Of a stretch of 56,900 bases of DNA, positions 49,779-56,900 are shown one piece after another. The stretch's first letter is position 1. Each line of letters opens with the position of its first letter. Location of the stretch: positions 1 to 56,900 of the forward strand of contig NZ_BCSI01000011.1 in NCBI RefSeq assembly GCF_001570785.1, read 5' to 3'. Position numbers and translations under genes: made by a program. Under the pieces are notes generated by a model. That model searched no databases. It was not told the origin of the DNA and saw nothing but the letters and a program-made list of their open reading frames with translations. Source of the DNA: Dermabacter hominis NBRC 106157. GTDB lineage: Bacteria; Actinomycetota; Actinomycetes; Actinomycetales; Dermabacteraceae.

Positions 49779-50465
49779 ATGTCGCTCCTTTCACTGGTGG
49801 GGCTCGCCCTCGTCGATTCGCTGAGTGTGGGCACGTTCGTCATCCCACTGGGGCTCATCATCGTCTGGCGTGGGCTGAAGCCTCGCCTGTTTGGGACGTA
49901 TTTGCTGACGATCTTGATCGCCTACTTTGGGCTCGGGATGGCGCTGCTGCTCGGGTTCACAGCACTCTCCTCCTTCATGGCCGAAGCGAGTAAGAGCAGA
50001 GGTTTCACCATTGTCATGCTCATCATTGGTATCCTCCTTGCCGCGTACGGCATTCTGGCCCCCACCCCGAAACAGCGCGATCACACCGGCGACGACAGTC
50101 CGCAGATGACCAAGTTGCAGACCATCGCATCCGCTCCAGAGGCGATGGTGAGCCTTGCGCTGGGGGCTTGCGTCATCGAAGCCGCCACGATGCTGCCCTA
50201 CCTTGCCGCCGTCGGCATCGTCGAATCCTTCGACTTGCCCTTTACCGTGAAGGCACTCATCATGGCCGGGTACTGTATCGTCATGATCGTGCCCGCACTC
50301 ATTGCTGGCGTGCTGGCGCGCATCATGGGACCCACCATCACCCGCACCCTGACGCGCTGGCAACCCCGTCTTGAATACGAGGCCAAGGTCACACTGTTGT
50401 GGATTGCCGCGATCGCCGGCATCATCATCGCCGTGAACAGCTTCGGTGCTCTGTCGCGCATGTGA
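49779..50465 (+). CDS. GAP (LysE-superfamily) membrane protein
   Basis: 228 aa with six membrane helices: SLLSLVGLALVDSLSVGTFVIPLGLII first, then two more before a cytoplasmic loop (PTPKQRDHTGDDSPQMTKLQ), then three. The LALVDSLSVGT start with an intramembrane Asp and the paired-half layout match the GAP/Sap family related to LysE exporters. In mycobacteria such proteins move glycolipids or sulfolipids across the membrane. Its TetR-controlled promoter fits inducible export. Ribosome site GAGAAGG precedes the ATG. Substrate unknown. Confidence 0.75.
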   Translation: MSLLSLVGLALVDSLSVGTFVIPLGLIIVWRGLKPRLFGTYLLTILIAYFGLGMALLLGFTALSSFMAEASKSRGFTIVMLIIGILLAAYGILAPTPKQRDHTGDDSPQMTKLQTIASAPEAMVSLALGACVIEAATMLPYLAAVGIVESFDLPFTVKALIMAGYCIVMIVPALIAGVLARIMGPTITRTLTRWQPRLEYEAKVTLLWIAAIAGIIIAVNSFGALSRM

Positions 50466-50594
50466 CGTGGTCGAACCGGCCGCGCGTTGACTAATTTCTA
50501 GGGCCGCACAGTTTCCCCGCTGCCCATGGCGTCCCGCACCTTCTCCTGCAACCGACACCCTCCCCGCATCTTCCCCTTCATCTCCGGGCGCCTT

Positions 50595-50661
50595 GAAAGT
50601 GGTGAAAAATCGCCTCTAGACCCGAGAATTCGACTGCTGGGGGTCGTTTTTCACCACTTTC
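50595..50661. repeat. perfect 15-bp inverted repeat with 37-bp loop
   Basis: GAAAGTGGTGAAAAA (50595-50609) and TTTTTCACCACTTTC (50647-50661) are exact reverse complements. A second 5-bp stem, GACCC/GGGTC, lies in the loop. The 340-bp gap that holds it (50466-50808) contains no credible gene. It could be a small mobile element, a paired protein-binding site, or a terminator for the GAP gene. A further imperfect palindrome, CGTGAA-N5-TTCACG, is at 50730-50746. Confidence 0.6.
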
Positions 50662-50808
50662 GAAAAGGAGAGGCGAGGGTGGCTAGGTCCGGCGCCCGTG
50701 TTCCACCGCCCGTGGCCTGCCGCTCACATCGTGAACACTTTTCACGATTTTCGTCTCAGTTCCCATGGGTCCCGAGGCTTCTTCAACGGAAGGCGTCACA
50801 ATAGCTCC

Positions 50809-51585
50809 ATGACCAGTCCCAAGACTTCACACGAATCGGCCCTCAGCCGCCTTGTCACGACCCGCCGCGCCGCGCTTGCCGCGGGAGGCGCAACCGCTGC
50901 CGTGCTCCTGGCCGCATGCGGAAACTCCGGGAGCAAGGAAGGCAAGCAAGCGTCGGATTCTGGCGCTTCCGACGCCACCCCCGCTCTGCCCGAGCCCACG
51001 CAGAGCGCTGCCGTTAGCGTGCCGTTCGACGAATCGAAGCCCTACCTCGAGTTCAACCCCGATTCCGAGGGGCCGGCCGTCGAGTTGCTCGTTGACTACC
51101 GATGCCCTCACTGCAAGCTCTTTGCCGAGGCGCAGGATAAGGACATTCGCGAACTCGTCGAGAAGGGCTACATCAACTACCGCGTGTACCCGCGCCCGAT
51201 GCTCGATAAGGCCACGGGCCTCACGTTCTCGAACGATACGGCGAGCGCTGTCGTCGCCTCGTGGGTCGAGGATCCGAAGCTGTTCTGGGACATGAACGAG
51301 GCGATGTTCGCCCTCCAGCCGGAATCGCCTGAGGATCACACGCCCGATACCGCCGAGGTAGCCGAGGCTGCCGTCAAAGCCGGTGCGAGCGAAGAGGTCA
51401 AGAAGGCAGTTCTCGACGAGAAGTACCGCGACTACGTCGCGACTATCGAAGAGGTCGGCCAGGAACGCCAGGTTGGCACCCCGACCGTGTACATCGATGG
51501 CGAGGAATGGATGGGCGACGGTGAAAAGCCCGGCACGCTCAAAGCCGACCTCGTGAAAGCGATCATCGCCAAGGCCAAGAAGTAA
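50809..51585 (+). CDS. DsbA-family thioredoxin-fold lipoprotein
   Basis: 258 aa from the ATG at 50809. The N-terminus has a twin-arginine stretch (TTRRAALAAGG) and a lipobox LLAAC (Cys about residue 37), so it is exported, probably by Tat, and anchored by lipid outside the membrane. After a Ser/Gly/Ala-rich linker the DsbA fold starts at YLEFNPDSEGPAVELLVDYRCPHC. The CPHC redox site is the form used by DsbA oxidants, and GTPTVYIDG holds the cis-Pro (about 225). It probably makes or repairs disulfides in secreted proteins. No VKOR/DsbB partner is next to it. Confidence 0.88.
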   Translation: MTSPKTSHESALSRLVTTRRAALAAGGATAAVLLAACGNSGSKEGKQASDSGASDATPALPEPTQSAAVSVPFDESKPYLEFNPDSEGPAVELLVDYRCPHCKLFAEAQDKDIRELVEKGYINYRVYPRPMLDKATGLTFSNDTASAVVASWVEDPKLFWDMNEAMFALQPESPEDHTPDTAEVAEAAVKAGASEEVKKAVLDEKYRDYVATIEEVGQERQVGTPTVYIDGEEWMGDGEKPGTLKADLVKAIIAKAKK

Positions 51586-51599
51586 AATTTCTCGATTGA

Positions 51600-51605
51600 T
51601 AGCCT
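51600..51605 (+). promoter_or_regulatory. leaderless -10 box of the unknown helical gene
   Basis: TAGCCT, 6 bases (GAGGCC), then the ATG at 51612. Confidence 0.45.
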
Positions 51606-51611
51606 GAGGCC

Positions 51612-52625
51612 ATGAAAGAGCGAGCCGCGCACGAGGATGATGTCGGCTCGCTTTTCACGTGGCACGCGCCGCTTTTTGCGGTTGCAAATCGCCGAGCTTT
51701 CGCGCGCGAGCGGCGTGCACGCGTGGACGCGTGGTGTGCGGGGCAAGCGTCGGATTCTCTCGAAAGGCGCGTGGTCGAGCTCGTGACTGCGCCCGAGGCG
51801 CCTTCGGCAGCGCTCTGCCATGCCGTCCTTGAAAGATCCGCTTCCGCCCCGGGGTTTTCTGGCCCTGACCAGTACCTTCGCGCCGCTTTGCTGCAGCGCT
51901 TTGCGCTCTCGGCAGTGGATCCGGGCGGCGCAGGCGGGGGTCGGCGGGCACGCGCATTTGGTCCGACGGATGCCTACGGTGCCGCAGCGGAAGCGTTTTC
52001 GTGGTGCGATGCCGCGCGAGGGGGCGGCGGCGTTGCCAGCATTCCAGATGTCGTGGTCGAGCTGGGGCTGACTCTCGTGCGCACGGCGCTTGTCGCGGGC
52101 ATGACTGACGATGTGGAAGCGCCGCTTGCTGCTGTTGCGGAAAACGCCTCCCGCGTTCACGCCGTGCACGTGCGCTTTCACGCCTGGTCGTCGATCGCGA
52201 TTGCCCGGCTTGCCCAAGGCGACCCGGAGGCAGCGCTCATCCCCGTCAACCGCGCGAAAATTCTTGCCGATCGCGCTCGTGACCTCGCGGGGCAGTGGCA
52301 CGCCGAGCGGATCCGCGCACAGGCGCTGAGCATGGCGGGGCGCACGTGGGCGGAGGCCGCCGCTCACGCTGAGGCTGCCTCACTCGCCGAACGCGTCGCC
52401 GACGACCTCGACAGCACACCCGAGTTGCGGCGCGATGCCACCGTTTCGGCGCTCCAATCAAGGGCCCGGCTGCTCACTCGCATGCGAGAAGACGGCCGAG
52501 ACCAGGCTGCCTCGCGCGAGGCAGAGGCGATGCTTCGCCGCATTGCCCGGGCTCGGGCAGCGGGCGATGCCGATGAAGCGGCGCTCACCGAATTCGAGAG
52601 TCTCGCGCTCGCGGACTCGCGCTGA
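51612..52625 (+). CDS. unknown Ala/Arg-rich helical protein
   Basis: 337 aa, no signal peptide or membrane helix. The sequence is almost all predicted helix with regular Ala, Glu and Arg spacing (for example ALIPVNRAKILADRARDLAGQWHAERIRAQALSMAGRTWAEAAAHAEAA), like TPR repeats (about 190-290). A Gly-rich loop (VDPGGAGGGRRARAF) lies near residue 105. I do not recognise a family. The gene is transcribed alone and converges with the PLP decarboxylase with an 8-bp gap. A protein-interaction role is the most one can infer from the helical repeats. Confidence 0.6.
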   Translation: MKERAAHEDDVGSLFTWHAPLFAVANRRAFARERRARVDAWCAGQASDSLERRVVELVTAPEAPSAALCHAVLERSASAPGFSGPDQYLRAALLQRFALSAVDPGGAGGGRRARAFGPTDAYGAAAEAFSWCDAARGGGGVASIPDVVVELGLTLVRTALVAGMTDDVEAPLAAVAENASRVHAVHVRFHAWSSIAIARLAQGDPEAALIPVNRAKILADRARDLAGQWHAERIRAQALSMAGRTWAEAAAHAEAASLAERVADDLDSTPELRRDATVSALQSRARLLTRMREDGRDQAASREAEAMLRRIARARAAGDADEAALTEFESLALADSR

Positions 52626-52633
52626 GAGGGGCG

Positions 52634-54154
52634 TTAGGCCATCGTGTCGCGCAAAACCGCGACCACGCGGTCCGCTTCCGTATCGGGGTTCACGAACACA
52701 AGCCGCAGCACCGTTTCGCCGCTGTGCTTCGTGGGGATGCACAGGATCACGCCGTCGCGGGCCATGCGCTGCGACCACTCGTGATACTGCTCGTTTGTCC
52801 AACCCGGGCGGCGGAACACGAGGACGCTGAGTTCGGGCTCGATCACCATCTCGAGGTGCTCGATATCGTCGATGCCGCGACGCACCGCGCGTGAAGTGGA
52901 GAGGCACTTTTCGATCGCCTCGGAATACTTCGCTGTGCCGTGGGTGAGCAGCGAGTACCACAGCGGGAGGCCGCGCGTGCGACGCGAAAGGTGGGCCGCG
53001 AGATCGCTCGGGTTGGCGTCGGACCTCACGATCGAGTCCAGGTATTCGGCGTGCTGAGAGTGCGCGCGGTAGGCGGGGCTCGGGTCCCGGTACACGAGTG
53101 CGCAGCAGTCATAGGGGGCAAACAGCCACTTGTGCGGGTCAACGATGAAGGAATCGGCTTCCTCGATCCCGTCGAAGCGGGGGCGTGCGCTCGGGGCCGC
53201 GAGGGCGGCGCCGCCGTAGGCGCCGTCGATGTGCACCCACACGCCGCGCGCGTGCGCGACTTCGACGACGGAGCGAATATCGTCGACGATTCCGGCGTTC
53301 GTGGTGCCACCCGAGGCAACAACCGCGAAGACGCCCGGATTCTCGTCGAGGGCGCGGGCGAGGTTGGGGCCGCTCAAATGGCCGCGCTCGTCCACAGGGA
53401 CGGTGACGACTTCGACGTCGAGCAGGCGCGCTGCGCTGCGGATCGACGAGTGGGCGCTGCTCGCGCAGGCGACCTTGAAGCCCGTCGTGGGGCGACCGTC
53501 GATAAACACGCCACTCGAGGCCCATTCTTCGCGGGCTTTCTCGCGTGCCGTCGCGAGCGCGGAAAGGTTGCCGCTTGTGCCTCCCGAGACGAAGGCGCCA
53601 GCGGATCCCTCTGGCCAACCGAGCAGGTCCATGAGCCACCGCAGCACCTGGTTCTCGGCCCAGATAGCGCCGGCGCCGGCCTCCCACACGCCACCGAACA
53701 CATTGGCGGCGCTCACGACGTTGTCGAAGGCAACGGCCGCGCGCGTGGGGGCACCGGGAATGTAGGCGAGGTTCATGGGGTCATCGGCGGCGCGGGTCGC
53801 CGGGATGAGAATGTTCTCGTAGATCTCAAGGGCTCGATCGGCGCCGATGCCCTCTTCGGTGATCATGTCGCCGGCCAGCGCCTTGACGGCTTCGTCAAGC
53901 TCGGCTGCGGAGCGTGCCGTCGCCTTCGGGTCATGGGCAAGCGCAGTGTGCTCGCGCGCCCACTTCTGCGCGGCCTCGACGGCGTGCTGCTCATCCCCCC
54001 ACACGCTCGACAGCATGCGGCTCGGGCGCCGGGTCGCGTAAGCGGTGGAGGCGGAACTGTTGGTGTTGGGGTCGGTGCCGGTGGCAGCCAGGTTTTCGTT
54101 CCGACGCTCGCCCGCGCCCTGTCGAAGGTCATTCTTCTGTTCGTTAGTGCTCAC
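52634..54154 (-). CDS. PLP-dependent group II decarboxylase (aromatic amino acid/Glu type)
   Basis: 506 aa from the GTG at 54154. The PLP-binding lysine is in FIVDPHKWLFAPYDC (about 330), the classic HKW motif of group II decarboxylases. Upstream parts of the fold are FVSGGTSGNLSALATAREK (about 180), FAVVASGGTTNAGIVDDI (about 270) and HIDGAYGGAALAAPS (about 298, with the PLP-ring Asp). It removes the carboxyl group from an amino acid; the choice between tryptophan, tyrosine, DOPA, Asp or Glu cannot be made by eye. No amino-acid/amine antiporter is beside it. Leaderless promoter TAGGAT lies 7 bases before the GTG. Confidence 0.88.
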   Translation of the reverse strand: MSTNEQKNDLRQGAGERRNENLAATGTDPNTNSSASTAYATRRPSRMLSSVWGDEQHAVEAAQKWAREHTALAHDPKATARSAAELDEAVKALAGDMITEEGIGADRALEIYENILIPATRAADDPMNLAYIPGAPTRAAVAFDNVVSAANVFGGVWEAGAGAIWAENQVLRWLMDLLGWPEGSAGAFVSGGTSGNLSALATAREKAREEWASSGVFIDGRPTTGFKVACASSAHSSIRSAARLLDVEVVTVPVDERGHLSGPNLARALDENPGVFAVVASGGTTNAGIVDDIRSVVEVAHARGVWVHIDGAYGGAALAAPSARPRFDGIEEADSFIVDPHKWLFAPYDCCALVYRDPSPAYRAHSQHAEYLDSIVRSDANPSDLAAHLSRRTRGLPLWYSLLTHGTAKYSEAIEKCLSTSRAVRRGIDDIEHLEMVIEPELSVLVFRRPGWTNEQYHEWSQRMARDGVILCIPTKHSGETVLRLVFVNPDTEADRVVAVLRDTMA

Positions 54155-54161
54155 GCTCTCA

Positions 54162-54167
54162 ATCCTA
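54162..54167 (-). promoter_or_regulatory. leaderless -10 box of the decarboxylase gene
   Basis: Minus-strand TAGGAT, 7 bases, then the GTG at 54154. This rules out the longer frame back to 54247. Confidence 0.5.
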
Positions 54168-54197
54168 GGTGCGCGGGCCGGGACCCGTGGCAGAACT

Positions 54198-54242
54198 GAG
54201 GCGCCCCATCGCTCCAATGCAGGGGACGCCTCTCGCCCCCCG
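54198..54242 (-). terminator. hairpin after the DUF222-HNH gene
   Basis: GAGGCG+CCCC pairs with GGGG+CGCCTC with one bulged A and a 24-base loop. It lies between the HNH stop and the next minus-strand promoter. Confidence 0.5.
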
Positions 54243-54318
54243 GACAATCTCCACGAATGGCTCTGGTGTCCTCTCGCTAATGGCGGCGTGCCGCTTTCGG
54301 CAGCGCGGCCGCTTCCTC

Positions 54319-54354
54319 AGACTCTTGCATCTGTCGAGACTCTCGCATCTGTCG
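54319..54354. repeat. 18-bp tandem repeat
   Basis: AGACTCTYGCATCTGTCG occurs twice in a row with one mismatch, in the gap after the HNH gene. No coding role is seen. Confidence 0.55.
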
Positions 54355-54384
54355 CGAGCGTTCTTCCCGTGGTGTTCAGGTTGC

Positions 54385-56709
54385 CTAGCTGTCGTATCTG
54401 GGGGTGGTGCCGGTGTAGGTGCGGCCGGTGGGGGTGGTCCAGGTGGTGGTTGTGGTGTCGGGGTGGGTTGTGTTTGTTGTGTCGGAGTGGTGTGGGTTTC
54501 TGTTGGTGTGGGTGACGGTGAGGGCTTCTTTGGCGAGGTTGCATCGGGTGCAGAGGCCTTGGGCGTTTTCGATGGCTGTGGGGCCGCCTTGGGCGTGGCG
54601 GTGGATGTGGTCGATGGTGGTAATGGGTGCGTCGCAGTAGGGGCCGCGGCAGGTGCGGTCCCTGAGTCGAACGAGTTCAGCGAGTGCTTTGGGGAAGAAT
54701 CTGGAGCGGGAGTCCATGGCGAGGACTTCCCCGGTCGTAGCGCTTGTGAAGATTCGCTTGTATTTGACGAGGACGTCGTTGTCGAACAGTTCGTTGAGGT
54801 AGTCGAAGCCGGTTTTGGCGGTGATGGGTCCAGCCTCGGGAATATAGCCGCTGGAGACGTCGGGGTTGACGGGGACGAGTAGCCCGATCTCGAACCTGCG
54901 GGCACGGCTTGATCCGCGAACACCCAAAGAGGTTCCTTGTGTTGCGCCGGTTTTGGTTTCTGTGTTGTGTGTGGCTTCTTTGGTTTGTGGGGTGTTGGGT
55001 GGTGGATCGGCCTTGTTGGTTTCCCTGTTCTCGTTGTTGTTGTGTGGGTGGGGTAGTGGTGTCCAGGGGTCTAGGGTGACGCCGGGTGCTTTGGTGGGGG
55101 GTGCGAAGTATGTGGCGGGGTGGTCGGGTCGTATGTTGAGGAGTGTTTCGACGAGGGTGTCGATGGCGAGGTTGTTTGTGGTGTGTGCTGGTGGTTGGTA
55201 ATGGCGCCGCCACGCCCCACTACGAGCCACCACGCTCACCTCTGGTGAACCGTCACTGTTGTTCGTGATTGTGAGGCGGAGTTTTTCCTGCTCGAGCTTT
55301 GTGAGGAAGTCTTTGGCTTTGCTGCGGGCGGCATTGTCGACTTCTTCCCGCTCAAACTGTGCAAGTGAGGTGGGGCGTGTGGCCCGGTTGAGGGTGGTGC
55401 CGTGTTGGTGGTTGAACCGGGTGGTGGTTTCAGGGGCGTGTGGGGTGTTTGTGAGGTGGCTCAGGTCGAAGTCGCCGTTTGCGAGAAGCGAGTGGAGCTT
55501 GGTGGTGGTGTGCTGGGCGTGGTTGTCGGCTTCTTTTTTGGCGGTGGTGACCTCGTGCTGGTGGAGGATGGCGTGGGCGCGGGCAGCGTGGTGGTTGAGC
55601 AGGTCGTGGATTCTTTTGGCGTCGAGGGTGCGCATGGTGAGGGTGAGGCTACTCATCCCGTTGCGCAGGGTTTTCAGGGTGAGGCGGCGTTTGGTGAATG
55701 CTTTCTTTTCCCGCTCCAGCGCAGTCGCCGGGTCGAGTGATAGTAAGGCACTGCTGGTGAAGGCGCGCCAGTGTGTTTTCCCGGCGTGTGGGGAACGCTC
55801 CAACTCTCGCGCGATTGGGTGGTCTAGTTGTTGGGCGTGGGTGCTTGTGGCATCACGCAGACTGGTCGTGATCGCGTGGGTTTCATTGATCGAGATCCGG
55901 CCCGCCTCCAGGTTCGCCAGGAGCATCGGCAGGTTCTTCGTGAGCATACGTGCGCGAGCAATCTCGACACTGGTCGCGTAGGGGGATTGTTTGAGGATCA
56001 ACGACAGCTCATGCGCGAGAGCACGACGCGCCGCAAACACTCGCGCGCGGTCCTTATCACTGAGCGAATCCAAGCCATCAGACGGATCCAGACCAGCAGC
56101 ATCCACGTTCTCGGTGCCGACAGTAGCGGGGGAAGGCTCCTGCACGCTTTCGGTGTTGTTAGGAGTGGTGGGCGACTCATCAGAGTTCACGCGCGAGGAG
56201 ACATCAGCGGTACTTGCAGCGATCTCTTTGCCGTTGAGGTGGCCGATGCCGTCGGTCTCATCAAGCTCGCAAAGAATATGCGCTCTGACCGCTTCAGTCA
56301 GTTCCGCGATCCGCGTGAGTGACTCCAACACATCCAGACGCGTCAGCAAATCCTGCCCATCAAGAACACGCGCGGGAGTCGTAGCCGAGTGCGCGTCACC
56401 TGGAGTATCAGAAGAATGAGAGGGCGCGGTGGGGAAGGCGTCGAGCATGCCCATCAGCGCGGCCTGCCACCCCTTCGACCGAGAAAGAAGAAGATCCAGA
56501 ACGTCAGTACGCGAAGGGGCCTCCAGTTGGGTGAGATCGCGGAGCGCCGCGAGATCATCGAGAGGAGCGGTGGCAGAGGAGTGCGATGCAGCCGCGACAG
56601 CAGCGGTGCCCGTGGCAGGACCGGCAGTGCCTGTGGCAGTACCGCTCGTGCCCGTGGCAGGACCGGCAGTGCCTGTAGCGGCATCGCGGTTCAACACTGT
56701 GCTGGTCAT
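54385..56709 (-). CDS. DUF222 (13E12-type) HNH endonuclease
   Basis: 774 aa. The N-terminus holds a low-complexity Ala/Gly/Thr/Pro repeat (GTAGPAT/GTSGTAT), encoded by 21-bp DNA repeats at 56606-56689. A DUF222 region follows (about 60-400: DKDRARVFAARRALAHELSLIL..TKNLPMLLANLEAGRISINETHAI). The HNH nuclease is at the C-terminus: LVRLRDRTCRGPYCDAP..IDHIHRHAQGGPTAIENAQGLCTRCNLAKE (about 676-727), with the His of DHI and two CxxC-type zinc pairs. The middle and C-terminal tail (about 500-620 and 730-774) are rich in Asn, His, Thr and Pro and have a different base composition. The family is multi-copy in actinobacteria; its biological role is unknown, with homing or phage-defence ideas. The ribosome site GGAAGGGGG precedes the ATG. 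Confidence 0.88.
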   Translation of the reverse strand: MTSTVLNRDAATGTAGPATGTSGTATGTAGPATGTAAVAAASHSSATAPLDDLAALRDLTQLEAPSRTDVLDLLLSRSKGWQAALMGMLDAFPTAPSHSSDTPGDAHSATTPARVLDGQDLLTRLDVLESLTRIAELTEAVRAHILCELDETDGIGHLNGKEIAASTADVSSRVNSDESPTTPNNTESVQEPSPATVGTENVDAAGLDPSDGLDSLSDKDRARVFAARRALAHELSLILKQSPYATSVEIARARMLTKNLPMLLANLEAGRISINETHAITTSLRDATSTHAQQLDHPIARELERSPHAGKTHWRAFTSSALLSLDPATALEREKKAFTKRRLTLKTLRNGMSSLTLTMRTLDAKRIHDLLNHHAARAHAILHQHEVTTAKKEADNHAQHTTTKLHSLLANGDFDLSHLTNTPHAPETTTRFNHQHGTTLNRATRPTSLAQFEREEVDNAARSKAKDFLTKLEQEKLRLTITNNSDGSPEVSVVARSGAWRRHYQPPAHTTNNLAIDTLVETLLNIRPDHPATYFAPPTKAPGVTLDPWTPLPHPHNNNENRETNKADPPPNTPQTKEATHNTETKTGATQGTSLGVRGSSRARRFEIGLLVPVNPDVSSGYIPEAGPITAKTGFDYLNELFDNDVLVKYKRIFTSATTGEVLAMDSRSRFFPKALAELVRLRDRTCRGPYCDAPITTIDHIHRHAQGGPTAIENAQGLCTRCNLAKEALTVTHTNRNPHHSDTTNTTHPDTTTTTWTTPTGRTYTGTTPRYDS
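56606..56689 (-). repeat. 21-bp coding repeats at the 5' end of the HNH gene
   Basis: Four units of 21 bp starting GTGCC(C/T)GT on the plus strand; units 1 and 3 are identical, so the true period is 42 bp. They encode the ATGTAGP/ATGTSGT repeats. Confidence 0.8.
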
Positions 56710-56765
56710 TGCGCCCCCTTCCTTTCTCTCGACCGGGTTTTGATGCGGCTTCTGTGTGGTGATGC

Positions 56766-56900
56766 CTCGAGCCTAAAGAGGGGGTGAGACATTTAAACCC
56801 GGCTCTTTTCTTTCTCGAGACAACTCGAGCCTAAAGGAGGGGTGAGACATTTAAACCCGGCTCTTTTCTTTCTCGAGACAACTCGAGCCTAAAGGAGGGG
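56766..56900 (-). promoter_or_regulatory. 58-bp tandem repeats, each with a 19-bp element and -10 box
   Basis: The unit starts CTCGAGCCTAAAG and repeats every 58 bp from 56766; the third copy is cut by the window edge. Each unit, read on the minus strand, has GGTTTAAATGTCTCACCCC (56781-56799 and 56839-56857), 5 bp, and TAGGCT (56770-56775, 56828-56833 and 56886-56891). The copy nearest the HNH ATG would start transcription about 55 bp upstream. Copies 1 and 2 differ only at two neighbouring bases, so the duplication is recent or kept uniform. The same element precedes addB. Confidence 0.75.

Noticed and set aside
54169-54882. 237-codon Gly/Val-rich open frame on the plus strand
   Set aside because: It mirrors the HNH gene C-terminus and the gap beside it; the translation is low complexity with no ribosome site.
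56766-56900. CRISPR array at the window end
   Set aside because: The 58-bp units are identical over their whole length, with no variable spacers and no cas genes; they are plain tandem repeats.

Overview
The window comes from a high-GC Gram-positive bacterium, an actinobacterium most likely in the Micrococcales. Codons are strongly G/C-ending and GTG/TTG starts are common. Many genes start 6-7 bases after a TANNNT -10 box (leaderless transcripts). The family content is typically actinobacterial: an ESX-type EccC/EccD locus, a DUF222-HNH gene, choice-of-anchor M surface domains and a DUF5324-like gene next to cyclophilin and rhomboid. A Dermabacter/Brachybacterium-like organism would fit, but the species cannot be fixed from the sequence alone.

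Layout. 1-7.8 kb: right part of a type VII secretion (ESX-like) locus: a small membrane protein, EccD, a MinD-like protein with a broken P-loop, EccC, and an unknown cytoplasmic protein. 8.2-14.7 kb: an AddB/AddA-like helicase-nuclease pair. 14.7-16.5 kb: a disturbed region holding the C-terminal stump of a glycogen-debranching enzyme, a tandem-duplicated YezG/DUF600-like (immunity-like) gene bracketed by two 57-bp hairpin repeats, and a G-rich repeat. 16.6-27.4 kb: SWIM-SNF2 helicase, NAD(P)HX dehydratase, TerC, VIT1/CCC1 transporter, glutamyl-Q tRNA(Asp) synthetase, acetyltransferase, DUF5324-like protein, cyclophilin, rhomboid protease, two DnaA-box-like sites and an SRPBCC protein. 27.4-36.6 kb: two aldo/keto reductases, a membrane protein, two NhaA paralogues, an M20 peptidase and glycerate kinase. 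36.5-37.6 kb: an AbiEii-type nucleotidyltransferase with its small partner. 37.6-44.5 kb: a heterodimeric ABC exporter, then, across a Zur-box-like operator, a secreted choice-of-anchor M protein and an esterase. 44.5-50.5 kb: LysR regulator with membrane protein, ManA, MATE exporter, tRNA-Ala(CGC), and a TetR/GAP pair with a clear promoter and operator. 50.5-56.9 kb: a long inverted repeat, a DsbA-like lipoprotein, an unknown helical protein, a PLP decarboxylase and a DUF222-HNH nuclease gene whose upstream region is a 58-bp tandem repeat.

Main points of interest. First, an identical 19-bp element lies a fixed 5 bp upstream of a TANNNT box in front of addB and, in tandem copies, in front of the HNH nuclease gene. 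Its geometry matches the SOS-independent RecA-NDp/PafBC damage promoter but with a different half-motif, so it may define a small DNA-break regulon. Second, the hairpin-flanked duplicated DUF600-like gene has the look of a mobile immunity cassette that took out a metabolic gene. Third, a Zur-like palindrome overlaps the promoter of the surface protein. Genes are tightly packed: ATGA/GTGA overlaps inside operons, and several convergent pairs that share a CTAG tetranucleotide as overlapping stop codons.
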